Positions 1 to 8,695 of a DNA stretch of 64,000 bases are shown here, one piece after another (within the stretch, counting starts at the first letter, position 1; each line of letters starts with the position of its first letter). Source of the stretch: an uncultured Prevotellaceae bacterium (lineage in GTDB: Bacteria; Bacteroidota; Bacteroidia; Bacteroidales; Muribaculaceae); NCBI GenBank assembly GCA_905210415.1, contig CAJLWM010000005.1, forward strand, positions 5,218 through 69,217, in the 5' to 3' direction. The notes below the pieces were generated by a model. It worked only from the letters and a program-made list of their open reading frames with translations, ran no database searches and had not been told where the DNA came from. The translations under genes were made by a program, and so were the position numbers.

Positions 1-121
1 TAATAACGAAGGGGATATGACCGACCATTACATCGCTACACATCCCCTCTATATCATATATACATTAATTTACTACTTTTCACTGCTAACGTCGCACATG
101 GGCGCACATCACCGCAGCCAA

Positions 122-967
122 TTATTGTCCGTCGAGCCAATCGTGATATTTCACAATTCCAGGCATCGACCGGTGTATAATCTTCTTAATACTGATATCA
201 TATTTGTCGGCCAATTCACAAAGAATCTCGCTATATGTGCATGCCACCAGACCAACGAAGCACAATGGATATGCCTTATAGTCATATTGCATGATATTTC
301 TACGGAAGAATCGGTCGAACTCGCCACGCACCAAATCGCGCACATACTCGTGGTCGAGATGCTCGCCCAAGAAGAACGAATAAGAACTCAACGTGCGGTT
401 AGCGCCAGGGTTGTTATATACATGGTCCATCACTCGGTTGATGTCAAGCTCATATTTCTCAAGGAACTGAGTCTGCAATTCACTTGGTGCTAAGCCCTTC
501 AAGCAATCGCTCACAAGCAATCGGCCAAGTGCCGCGCCACTGCCCTCGTCGCCAAGGATAAAACCGAGCGAGCTCACGTTTCTCACTATGTTGTTGCCAT
601 CATACAAGCACGAGTTGCTACCAGTGCCTAATATACATGCCAAACCCGGCTCGTTGACCAACAGTCCGCGTGCCGCACCCAATAGATTACTCTCCACAGT
701 AGTCGGCGTCTTAAATTGAGCAACAAGCGACGACTCTATCATTTTCTTTTTATCATCGTTTGAGCAACCTGCTCCGTAGAAATATACGTGATCCCATCTA
801 CGCTTAAAAAAAGCCTTGGGCAGGTTAAGGCGTATGCTATGGCTTATCTCTCTTCGAGTTAAGAAGAATGGATTCAATCCATCAGTGACGGCATGTTCCA
901 CAATTTTGTTGCCGTCCACAATACTCCATTCAGTTTTTGTGGTACTACTTTCTGCAATGATTTTCAT
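122..967 (-). CDS. BadF/BadG-type ATPase, N-acetylglucosamine kinase-like
   Basis: Probable cytoplasmic sugar kinase of the BadF/BadG/BcrA/BcrD ATPase family (ASKHA fold), 281 residues, close to the usual length for N-acetylglucosamine kinase-like members. Visible motifs are an N-terminal phosphate loop (ESSTTKTEW, residues 5-13), a GAGCS turn, an adenosine/phosphate segment GTGSNS and the GDEGSGAALG signature. I chose ATG at 967 rather than the in-frame ATG at 1012 because a TATATTTG promoter box (999-1006) lies between them and the N-terminal phosphate loop follows directly. It is transcribed alone. The substrate (GlcNAc, glucosamine or another hexose) cannot be read from the sequence. Confidence 0.8.
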   Translation of the reverse strand: MKIIAESSTTKTEWSIVDGNKIVEHAVTDGLNPFFLTRREISHSIRLNLPKAFFKRRWDHVYFYGAGCSNDDKKKMIESSLVAQFKTPTTVESNLLGAARGLLVNEPGLACILGTGSNSCLYDGNNIVRNVSSLGFILGDEGSGAALGRLLVSDCLKGLAPSELQTQFLEKYELDINRVMDHVYNNPGANRTLSSYSFFLGEHLDHEYVRDLVRGEFDRFFRRNIMQYDYKAYPLCFVGLVACTYSEILCELADKYDISIKKIIHRSMPGIVKYHDWLDGQ

Positions 968-998
968 TATGCTTTCGTAACATTTTCCATATTCATCA

Positions 999-1006
999 CA
1001 AATATA
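999..1006 (-). promoter_or_regulatory. -7 promoter box for the BadF-type kinase
   Basis: TATATTTG on the minus strand matches the Bacteroidota -7 consensus TAnnTTTG. It lies 32 bases upstream of the ATG at 967. Confidence 0.6.
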
Positions 1007-1230
1007 ACACATTACGATATGTTAAAACAAACTTAACAACTTAAATTTATTCATATTTCGCATTATTTAACACTCGTAAATATATTTTTAATAAGGAATT
1101 TAAAAATTCTGCTATTTTCAGTATTCTCATATAGTTAATAATCATTTACCTGTATTAATAAATATTTATTTTTTGAGTTTTACATCAAATTTGCCTCTAC
1201 AAACCAATAATAACACTCCATTAAATCAAG

Positions 1231-1263
1231 AAAAAACGCTGACATCATCTATTCTGCCAGCGT
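1231..1263 (-). terminator. Rho-independent terminator of the TlpA-like gene
   Basis: Read on the minus strand, ACGCTG and CAGCGT pair around an AT-rich loop and are followed by six T. It lies just past the stop codon at 1286. The rest of the 1013-1285 gap is AT-rich with no other feature seen. Confidence 0.7.
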
Positions 1264-1285
1264 CGTTCAACATATTTATTATTTT

Positions 1286-1840
1286 TTATTGTTGCATTAT
1301 CGAGTCGATATAAGATACAAACTTTTTAAACTTAACCTCCTCATACAAGCGAGTGAGATAGATAATCTTGCCATCGGCATCAATGAGCACATTGCGCGTA
1401 ACACCAGCCTCTTTGCCGGCATACTTATAAAACACATCGCTGTTCTCATCGGCCAATGCAGGATAAGTAGCACCCACGGTTTTAAAGAATGGCTCGATGC
1501 GCTCCGATTCCTCATCTATATCAATGGCAAACAATGCGAATTTATCGTTATCCTTATACTTCTGCCAAATATCCTTTTCGATGAAAGGCATCTCTTCGCG
1601 GCACACTCGGCACCAACTGGCTGCGAACTGCAGCATCACCACCTTTCCACGATAGTCTGACAACCTCACACTATCGCCTTTAGTATCCTTTAAAACAAAG
1701 TCTGGAGCCTCGTCTCCAACGCTCACAATAAATCCATCATCTTCAGTATTTTCTGATTTTGAGCCGCAACTTGAAAAAGCCACCGTCATAGCCGCCAATA
1801 TGGCAATAGCAAACAGGTTTTTAATACATTTCATAAGCAT
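1286..1840 (-). CDS. TlpA/ResA-like thioredoxin-fold lipoprotein
   Basis: Membrane-anchored periplasmic thiol-disulfide oxidoreductase of the TlpA/ResA/AhpC-TSA type, 184 residues. The N-terminus is a lipoprotein signal with lipobox FSSC (lipidated Cys about residue 25). The redox fold begins at GDEAPDFVL (42-50), and the active site is WCRVC (Cys77 and Cys80), followed by MPFIEKD. The family reduces or isomerises disulfides in exported proteins or acts in cytochrome c maturation; which applies here is not visible. Start is at 1840 or, two codons later, at 1834. It has its own promoter box at 1867-1874 and a terminator, so it is not part of the nuo operon. Confidence 0.88.
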   Translation of the reverse strand: MLMKCIKNLFAIAILAAMTVAFSSCGSKSENTEDDGFIVSVGDEAPDFVLKDTKGDSVRLSDYRGKVVMLQFAASWCRVCREEMPFIEKDIWQKYKDNDKFALFAIDIDEESERIEPFFKTVGATYPALADENSDVFYKYAGKEAGVTRNVLIDADGKIIYLTRLYEEVKFKKFVSYIDSIMQQ

Positions 1841-1866
1841 TTTCAGGGTTTATATTGATATCTGCT

Positions 1867-1874
1867 CAAAGATA
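1867..1874 (-). promoter_or_regulatory. -7 promoter box for the TlpA-like gene
   Basis: TATCTTTG on the minus strand, 27 bases upstream of the ATG at 1840, fits TAnnTTTG. Confidence 0.6.
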
Positions 1875-1908
1875 AAGCAAATAAATTAAAAATCCTCACA
1901 TTATCCAA

Positions 1909-1943
1909 TAAAAAAAGCAGGGAATATAATAAATATCCCCTGC
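1909..1943 (-). terminator. Rho-independent terminator of the nuo-atp cluster
   Basis: On the minus strand GCAGGG pairs with CCCTGC through an extended AT stem and is followed by seven T. It lies 40 bases beyond the nuoN stop and closes the 17-kb energy cluster. Confidence 0.85.
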
Positions 1944-1982
1944 AAATAGTATTTCTACAATTGAGACGCTAACGCATCACAA

Positions 1983-3446
1983 TCAATGAATGAACATAAA
2001 CATAGCGCTTGAATCTGATGCGCAAGTGCTCAAGTAAGTGTAGATGCAGCTTGCGAGACCAATCAAGATAATGCCAAGTGTAGTGATGATCATTGCCACC
2101 TTTTCGCTTGCTGCCACCTTGAATGCTGGTATCACGCAATCGTCTTGCTTGATAAACATAGCCTTCACCACGAGCAAATAGTAGTAGAGCGAAATGATAG
2201 TATTGATCAAAGCGATAAGCACCAACACATAGATTGCTACACTGCCAGTGTGGCATGCGCCAACGAAGATGAAGAACTTGCTGAAGAATCCTGCAAATGG
2301 AGGAATACCTGCCAATGAGAACATCGCAAGCATCATTGCGAACGACAACCATGGGTTGGTCTTAAACAAGCCGTTGTAATCGTCCATGTTCACCTTGCCA
2401 GTCTTGTTCTCGATCGCAGCAATCACACCGAATGCCGAGAGGTTTGAGAACACATAAACAAGCACATAGAACATAAGTGAAGCCAAACCAATTTCGTTAG
2501 CAGCAATCACACCAAGCATGATATAACCAGCTTGTGAGATTGAAGAGAACGCGAGGAATCGCTTCAAGTCGCGTTGACGGATCGCAAACAAGTTACCAAG
2601 AGTAATTGTAATAACAATCACAGCATAGAGCATCCATTCCCAAGCAATGCTATAAGCAGAGCCAAACACTTGTGCAAGTATCACAAGGAATGAGAATGCT
2701 GCAGCGCCCTTAGAGATAACCGAAAGATATGAGGTAACTACTGTAGGAGCTCCTTGATAAACGTCGGCTGTCCACAAGTGGAAAGGAACCAACGAAAGTT
2801 TGAAACCAACGCCTGCGATCACAAATGCCAATGCCACTACGAGCAATGCTGAGTGTCCGCCGATGATATTGCATGCAATATCGTTGAAGTAGAGCGAGCC
2901 ACCGAGTGCATACACAAACGACAAACCGAGCATAAAGATTGCCGAAGAGAACACTGCTGTGAACATATACTTAGCAGCAGCCTCGTGGCTTTCGTAGTGC
3001 TTCTTGTCGAATGCTACAAGAGCAGCAAGAGGAAGTGAAGCTGTTTCCAAACCAATCACGAATAGCAAGAAGTGACGAGCCGACACCATCAAATACATAC
3101 CGAAGAGTGTAGCAAGCAGCAATTCGTAGAATTCGCCGCGACGCACCGACACATATTCAGAGTTGGCCCATTGTGTGGCTTGAATAAGCACTATCAGCAT
3201 ACCTGCATTGAGGATAAACTTGATAGCATAGGTGGCGCTTGTCTGTTCAAACATGCCAGCGAACGCTGTGCCTGTAGAGAACATAAACAAATTGGCTATA
3301 GTGAATACAGCAAAAATCACACATGTGAAAATCGACAACGATGATTGAGCCTTCTTAGGCATAAAAGTGTCGAAGAGGAACACTAACAGGAACACCAATA
3401 ATAGTCCGAGTTCCTGTGGCATCATTAAAAATTGAGAATAATCCAT
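1983..3446 (-). CDS. nuoN: NADH-quinone oxidoreductase subunit N
   Basis: Antiporter-like proton-pumping membrane subunit of complex I, 487 residues, the usual length. Almost the whole protein is hydrophobic helices. It carries the family segment with a conserved lysine in a helix (AGVGFKLSLVPFHLW) and the loop AGIPPFAGFFSKFF typical of NuoL/M/N. Last gene of the cluster; a strong terminator follows. The gap to nuoM is 38 bases. Confidence 0.95.
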   Translation of the reverse strand: MDYSQFLMMPQELGLLLVFLLVFLFDTFMPKKAQSSLSIFTCVIFAVFTIANLFMFSTGTAFAGMFEQTSATYAIKFILNAGMLIVLIQATQWANSEYVSVRRGEFYELLLATLFGMYLMVSARHFLLFVIGLETASLPLAALVAFDKKHYESHEAAAKYMFTAVFSSAIFMLGLSFVYALGGSLYFNDIACNIIGGHSALLVVALAFVIAGVGFKLSLVPFHLWTADVYQGAPTVVTSYLSVISKGAAAFSFLVILAQVFGSAYSIAWEWMLYAVIVITITLGNLFAIRQRDLKRFLAFSSISQAGYIMLGVIAANEIGLASLMFYVLVYVFSNLSAFGVIAAIENKTGKVNMDDYNGLFKTNPWLSFAMMLAMFSLAGIPPFAGFFSKFFIFVGACHTGSVAIYVLVLIALINTIISLYYYLLVVKAMFIKQDDCVIPAFKVAASEKVAMIITTLGIILIGLASCIYTYLSTCASDSSAMFMFIH

Positions 3447-3484
3447 CTTTATATTTTCCTGTCTTTAATTCAACACTTAATTTA

Positions 3485-5023
3485 TTACATCCATGCAAGT
3501 GGTTGTTCCAACACTTTCAAAACACCATCATAGAGTCCACCTGCCATAAAGGTATCCTTGATAATCGACTCAAAGAAGTTAGGGAAGCAACCGATAGCTG
3601 CCACGGCACCAATAAGCACCATTGTAGCAAATCTTTCGTGCCACTCTGCATCGGAGAGAGTCAAGTGATGAGGATCTTGCACCTTGCCGAAGAGCAACTT
3701 GCCAACAACACGAAGGATATACACTGCTGTCACTACGATTGAGCTACAAGCCACGATAGTGAATACGCGGTGGAATGTGTCGCTGTTTTGGAACGAACCA
3801 ATGAAGATTGTCATTTCAGAAACGAAACCGCTCAAACCTGGCAAACCAAGTGAAGCCATACCGGCAATCACATAGCAAACGCCGAGATAAGGCATAATCT
3901 GCATCAAACCGCCCATCTTGCGAATGTCGCGAGTGTGTGTGCGGCCGTAGATCATACCGATCAATGCGAAGAACAAGGCTGTCATCAAACCGTGTGACAA
4001 CATCTGCATCACAGCACCAGTCATTGCAGTAGTGTTGTACATCAAGATTGCAAACAACACCAAGCCACAGTGGCTAACTGATGAGTAAGCATTGATATAC
4101 TTCAAGTCGCTTTGAACACATGCGCTGAATGCACCATATACTACAGAGATACCTGTGAGCACAAGGAAAATCCAGCCGAGTTGGTGAGCAGCATAAGGCA
4201 TCAAGAAGATAGCTATGCGGAAGCAGCCATAACCACCAAGCTTCATAAGTACACCTGCGTGAAGCATTGACACCGCTGTAGGCGCTGATGCGTGACCGTC
4301 AGGCGACCATGTGTGGAATGGGAACATTGCACCAAGCACGCCGAAGCCCACAAATGCTGCTGGGAATAGCCACATTTGCCATGCCTCTGGAATAGCATTG
4401 TTGTGTGCAATTTCAAGGATGTTCATTGTGAGTTCGTTGGCATTGGCCGATGAATGGAAGTAAATACCAATCAAACCGAGCATCAAGAATGCCGAACCAC
4501 CCATAAGCATCAAAGTAAGCTTCATTGCCGAGTAGTTCTTGTTGCCACTACCCCATACACCAATCAACAAGTACATCGGGATAAGTGCCACTTCATAGAA
4601 CATGAACATTGTGAACAAGTCGATCGAGATAAAGAATCCGAATACACCTGTCGACAACAAGAAGAACCACAAGAAATATTGCTTAGGCAGTGGATTGATT
4701 TTCCACGATGCGAACACGCCTGCAAACACGATGAATGCCGAAAGAACAATCATCACCACCGAGATACCGTCTACACCAAGTGCGAGGTTGATATTAAGTG
4801 GAGCATACCATGTCCAGCTGCCTGTGAGTATCATATCATCTGTGACACCTGCAGCGCGGGTCTGCAAGAATATCACAACAAGATAAATTGCCAAAGCCAT
4901 TAAGGCTGTAGCACCAGCCACGCAAACGGCCCTGATTGCCTTCATGCTTTTGCAGAAAGCCAACCCTCCAAGAACCAGGAGAGGAACTATTACAAAATAA
5001 ATTAATATATTAGACCAAATCAT
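3485..5023 (-). CDS. nuoM: NADH-quinone oxidoreductase subunit M
   Basis: Second antiporter-like membrane subunit of complex I, 512 residues. Family marks are the conserved glutamate in MFYEVALIPMYLLIG and the segment FPFHTWSPDGHASAPT with SMLHAGVLMKLGGYG. The LGLPGLSGFVSE loop follows. It sits 18 bases after nuoL and 38 before nuoN in the same transcript. Confidence 0.96.
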   Translation of the reverse strand: MIWSNILIYFVIVPLLVLGGLAFCKSMKAIRAVCVAGATALMALAIYLVVIFLQTRAAGVTDDMILTGSWTWYAPLNINLALGVDGISVVMIVLSAFIVFAGVFASWKINPLPKQYFLWFFLLSTGVFGFFISIDLFTMFMFYEVALIPMYLLIGVWGSGNKNYSAMKLTLMLMGGSAFLMLGLIGIYFHSSANANELTMNILEIAHNNAIPEAWQMWLFPAAFVGFGVLGAMFPFHTWSPDGHASAPTAVSMLHAGVLMKLGGYGCFRIAIFLMPYAAHQLGWIFLVLTGISVVYGAFSACVQSDLKYINAYSSVSHCGLVLFAILMYNTTAMTGAVMQMLSHGLMTALFFALIGMIYGRTHTRDIRKMGGLMQIMPYLGVCYVIAGMASLGLPGLSGFVSEMTIFIGSFQNSDTFHRVFTIVACSSIVVTAVYILRVVGKLLFGKVQDPHHLTLSDAEWHERFATMVLIGAVAAIGCFPNFFESIIKDTFMAGGLYDGVLKVLEQPLAWM

Positions 5024-5041
5024 AATTCTTTACCGTTGCGT

Positions 5042-7009
5042 TTAGATTAAACATATAATTGTAGCTGCAGCCAATGCCAATGCGCCAATCAAGTATACCC
5101 ATACATACGTTTGGATGCTACCAGACTGAAGTTTGCGCACTGCAAACGATGCATAATTGGCCAAGTTGGCAAACATATTCATTGTTCCATCGATAACTGC
5201 GCGGTCAAACCATGCGATTGGTCGACATACGTTTTGGAAGATCACATTGTGTGTGATGAACATATAGAGTTCGTCCATATAGAAGCGCTTGTGAGCAGCA
5301 GTCCACAACGAAGGAAGGGCGTTAGCCATCTTAGCAGGCTTGTCGTTCTTCTTGAAGTAGAGCACTGTTGCAAGGCCAATGCCGATAAGTGCAATCACTG
5401 TACTTGAGATAATCACTGTCCAGTTGTGACCTGCGTGAAATGGCTCGTGATTATATGTCACGTAGTCAGAGAATGGCAAGAAGCCGATTACGCAAGTTGC
5501 TACCGAAAGGATAATCAATGGCAATGTCATCACCAATGGAGCCTCTGTTGGCACATGATGGCCGTGAGCCTCGTAGTCTGGAGTATCCCACCAGAATACC
5601 AAATAGTAGAGGCGGAACATGTAGAACGCTGTCATACCTGCCACCATCGACATCCATGCGCCCCACCACATATTGTTGCAGTAGGCAGCAACGAGGATTT
5701 CGTCCTTAGAGAAGAAACCTGCGAATGGGAAGATACCTGAGATTGCAAGACAGCCCACAAGGCACGCGATGCTTGCGATAGGCATATACTTATGCAAGCC
5801 ACCCATGTGAGAACTTTCATTAGAGTGAATACGATAAATCACCGCACCTGCCACCAAGAACAAACAAGCCTTGAACATAGCGTGTGTGAACAAGTGGAAC
5901 ATTGATGCCATATAACCAACACCTTCCTCAAACTCTGGACGTGCCACACCGAGTGATGTGATCATAAAGGCAATCTGCGAGATTGTAGAGAACGCGAGGA
6001 TACGCTTGATATCGGTCTGTGCGCATGCGATTGCTGCAGCATAGAATGCTGTGAACGCACCCACCACTGTGATCACCACAAGCGAGCCTTCCGCGATGAG
6101 ATACAATGGGAACAAACGTGCAACCAAGTAAACACCGGCAACCACCATAGTAGCAGCGTGAATCAAGGCTGACACTGGAGTAGGACCTTCCATTGCGTCT
6201 GGCAACCAAATGTGCAATGGGAACATCGCACTCTTACCAGCACCACCAATGAAGATGCAAGTCATAGCCCAGCAAAGCACAGAGCAACCAAGGAATGTGG
6301 TGCCGTGCATTGTAGCCAAAGCAGAGCTTGAACCATTGATCAATGTGTCGAAATCGAAGGTCTTAGTGTAATACGAAAGGATGAGGATACCAATCAAGAA
6401 GCCGAGGTCGGCAAAACGAGTGGTAATAAACGCCTTCTTTGATGCGTGTATCGCTGCTGGGTCGGTATAGTAGAAGCCGATGAGCAAATAAGAAGATACA
6501 CCCACAAGCTCCCAGAAGATATACATCTGGAAGATGTTAGTGGCAAGCACCAAGCCGAGCATTGAGAATGTAAACAAGCTCAAGAACGCGAAGTAGCGTT
6601 GGAAGCCGTGTTTTCTCAAGCCTTCACCTTCGTGTGCATATTTGATAAGGTGAGCATCGTCCATGTAGCCATTGCTATACAAGTGCACAAGGAACGAAAT
6701 TGTAGTCACCACAATAAGCATCATTGCAGAGATTGGGTCGAGATAGATACCAAGGTTTATCGACATGCCCTCAGCAATCTGAGAGAAATCGATCCAAGTG
6801 GTGTCCATCACCTTGATTGGCTCAAGGTTGCCGCTTGCGAAATAAGTAATAGCAGCGGTATATCCGATGATAAGGCAAGCTCCAAGGCCGAGAGTACCAA
6901 GCGTACCCGCAACCTTCTTACTCAATTTTGTAGTCATCAAGCCCAAGAACAAGAACATTGCGATTGGGATGACCAAAATTGCTAACAAATAAGAATACTG
7001 TTCAGCCAT
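5042..7009 (-). CDS. nuoL: NADH-quinone oxidoreductase subunit L
   Basis: Largest antiporter-like subunit of complex I, 655 residues, including the C-terminal lateral helix that clamps the membrane arm. Visible motifs: FWELVGVSSYLLIGFYY with the pump glutamate, GKSAMFPLHIWLPDAMEGPTP, then ALIHAATMVVAGVYL, and GIFPFAGFFSKDEI. It starts five bases after the nuoK stop, which suggests translational coupling. Confidence 0.97.
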   Translation of the reverse strand: MAEQYSYLLAILVIPIAMFLFLGLMTTKLSKKVAGTLGTLGLGACLIIGYTAAITYFASGNLEPIKVMDTTWIDFSQIAEGMSINLGIYLDPISAMMLIVVTTISFLVHLYSNGYMDDAHLIKYAHEGEGLRKHGFQRYFAFLSLFTFSMLGLVLATNIFQMYIFWELVGVSSYLLIGFYYTDPAAIHASKKAFITTRFADLGFLIGILILSYYTKTFDFDTLINGSSSALATMHGTTFLGCSVLCWAMTCIFIGGAGKSAMFPLHIWLPDAMEGPTPVSALIHAATMVVAGVYLVARLFPLYLIAEGSLVVITVVGAFTAFYAAAIACAQTDIKRILAFSTISQIAFMITSLGVARPEFEEGVGYMASMFHLFTHAMFKACLFLVAGAVIYRIHSNESSHMGGLHKYMPIASIACLVGCLAISGIFPFAGFFSKDEILVAAYCNNMWWGAWMSMVAGMTAFYMFRLYYLVFWWDTPDYEAHGHHVPTEAPLVMTLPLIILSVATCVIGFLPFSDYVTYNHEPFHAGHNWTVIISSTVIALIGIGLATVLYFKKNDKPAKMANALPSLWTAAHKRFYMDELYMFITHNVIFQNVCRPIAWFDRAVIDGTMNMFANLANYASFAVRKLQSGSIQTYVWVYLIGALALAAATIICLI

Positions 7010-7014
7010 ACTCG

Positions 7015-7326
7015 TTAAAATTTCATTTTAGATATTTCCTTGATATCCACATTCTGCACCTTACGGTATACGTTGATCACGATGGCGAGAGCCAAAGCTG
7101 TCTCAGCTGCCGCAATAGCTATGGCGAACAGTGTAAAGAACATACCTTCCAACTGTCCAGGGAACAAGAAACTGTTAAACACTACGAAGTTGATATCAAC
7201 CGAATTGAGCATCAATTCAAGAGATATCAATATCGCTATCATATTCTTTCGGGTGACAAACCCATAAACTCCACAGCCAAACATGATAAGGCTTGGAATA
7301 AGATACATAAGCACTGTCATTTCCAT
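7015..7326 (-). CDS. nuoK: NADH-quinone oxidoreductase subunit K
   Basis: Small three-helix membrane subunit of complex I, 103 residues (family about 100). It contains the two intramembrane glutamates of the family (ISLELMLNSVDINFV and AIAAAETALALAIV), part of the proton path. An in-frame ATG two codons downstream (7320) is an equally plausible start. Located between nuoJ and nuoL with short gaps. Confidence 0.94.
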   Translation of the reverse strand: MEMTVLMYLIPSLIMFGCGVYGFVTRKNMIAILISLELMLNSVDINFVVFNSFLFPGQLEGMFFTLFAIAIAAAETALALAIVINVYRKVQNVDIKEISKMKF

Positions 7327-7341
7327 AATCTGCGCCTCCTA

Positions 7342-7854
7342 TTATCTTTTACGGGCTATAACTATGCCACCGATTATACATGCCAATAACAACACACTCA
7401 CTGCCTCGAATGGCAAAAGATAGCCAAACTTGTCGGTGCTGAGCAACGCGTGGCCAATGCGATCCATGTCAACACATGGGTTGCCTTGGGTGGCAAACGC
7501 CACATCGCACTGCGAAACGAGTGCATAACCACTAACCAATACACCGGCAATTGCCGCACTCAAGCCCATACATCGTCTGTGCGAAGTGAGTGGCTTAGAT
7601 TTTTCTTCGGGTCTGTGCGTAAGCAAGATGGCAAACACAAACAATACAAGAATACCGCCTGCATAAACTGCTATCTGCACCGCACCGAGAAATTCGTATC
7701 CCATTTGGAAGTAGATTCCCGCAGTGGCAAGAAGCACGAAAAGCAGATATGTGGCAGAGCGCAATATCCTTCTTGTGGTCACCGTCAGCACCGAAAATAC
7801 GATAATCGACAATGCGATTACGAAATACATGATGATATTTCCTACTGAATCCAT
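7342..7854 (-). CDS. nuoJ: NADH-quinone oxidoreductase subunit J
   Basis: Five-helix membrane subunit of complex I, 170 residues. It has the typical segment FQMGYEFLGAVQIAVYAGGILVLFVF (third helix, whose pi-bulge region couples quinone chemistry to pumping in the family). It ends with a final helix and an RKR tail. Gap of 15 bases to nuoK. Confidence 0.94.
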   Translation of the reverse strand: MDSVGNIIMYFVIALSIIVFSVLTVTTRRILRSATYLLFVLLATAGIYFQMGYEFLGAVQIAVYAGGILVLFVFAILLTHRPEEKSKPLTSHRRCMGLSAAIAGVLVSGYALVSQCDVAFATQGNPCVDMDRIGHALLSTDKFGYLLPFEAVSVLLLACIIGGIVIARKR

Positions 7855-7878
7855 ATTATATTATTGTTTTTTCTTATT

Positions 7879-8583
7879 TCATGCCTTAGGCGCCTTCTTA
7901 GCCTTGATCACTGCTTGCATAGCCTGAAACTTTGTCATTTCTGGCTTTTCAGCAATCATTGCCTCGATAGCTTTAACATCTTCTTGTGCCAACTTTACAG
8001 TCATCACCTTGCCGTTTGGAGCTTCCACCTCCATCGACACCTTGTCATCGGCAGCCTCAGCAGCTGGCTTTGCAGCAGCCTTTGGTGCAGCCTCTGCAGG
8101 TGCAGCAGGCTTAGCAACTGGCGCAGGAGCCTCCTTCTCTGGCAGATAGTTTAATTGCTTTACGAGCTTGTCGCGTGTGAACACGGCTTGTTCAAACTCG
8201 TTGGTAAATTTAATAGCCTTTGTAGGGCAATTGGTTACACACAACATACAGAATGTGCAGCTGCCAAGATCGTAGATATACTTGTCAAGTTTTTTCTTCT
8301 TCTTGCCATCAGCAGTTTCCACCATCTTTGTTTGCACCTCGATTGTGCCGTTAGGACAGCTATTCTGGCAGATACCACAAGCGATACACTTGTGTGTGCC
8401 GTCAGCGTTGTAGTCGAAAGCGAGAGTTGCTCTAAACCTGTCGGCAATCTTCAGTGTTGCCCTATTTTCTGGATATTGTTCGGTAACCTTTGGAGTCACC
8501 AACTCTTTTCCAGTCACCTCTAACCCCTTAATAAGGCTTACAATCGCCGTAAAGAGAGAAGAGAAATACTCCTTAATACTCAT
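7879..8583 (-). CDS. nuoI: NADH-quinone oxidoreductase subunit I with C-terminal extension
   Basis: Peripheral-arm subunit carrying two [4Fe-4S] clusters (N6a/N6b): CIACGICQNSCP and CTFCMLCVTNCP are both complete. At 234 residues it is about 70 longer than many bacterial NuoI proteins. The core ends near residue 150 and is followed by an Ala/Pro/Lys-rich linker (about 150-185) and a short charged C-terminal segment of about 50 residues with predicted helix. The extension's role is unknown. It is the first nuo gene after the inserted atp block. Confidence 0.94.
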   Translation of the reverse strand: MSIKEYFSSLFTAIVSLIKGLEVTGKELVTPKVTEQYPENRATLKIADRFRATLAFDYNADGTHKCIACGICQNSCPNGTIEVQTKMVETADGKKKKKLDKYIYDLGSCTFCMLCVTNCPTKAIKFTNEFEQAVFTRDKLVKQLNYLPEKEAPAPVAKPAAPAEAAPKAAAKPAAEAADDKVSMEVEAPNGKVMTVKLAQEDVKAIEAMIAEKPEMTKFQAMQAVIKAKKAPKA

Positions 8584-8634
8584 AGAATAAGATAAATCTA
8601 TATAAAAATTATACTGTATAAATTGTCACCACAA

Positions 8635-8692
8635 GAAACCGCCTGTGTGTGCCCATACAGCCATTGGTTGCAAGGCACACACACGTTGTTTC
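8635..8692 (-). other. Strong hairpin between atpG and nuoI
   Basis: GTGTGTGCC (8645-8653) pairs with GGCACACAC (8674-8682), and outer GAAAC/GTTTC arms pair too. It begins four bases after the atpG stop and no T-run follows on the minus strand. It could be an mRNA stability or processing element, or a weak attenuator at the atp/nuo junction. Confidence 0.55.
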
Positions 8693-8695
8693 TCA

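Noticed and set aside
1..121. AGGGGAT/ATCCCCT inverted repeat as a terminator of the kinase gene
   Set aside because: The loop is about 25 bases and the T-run is weak and interrupted, so I did not list it as a terminator.
17..493. Open frame of 158 codons on the plus strand
   Set aside because: It lies antisense to the BadF-type kinase, which has clear motifs; composition and lack of any recognisable domain mark it as a shadow frame.
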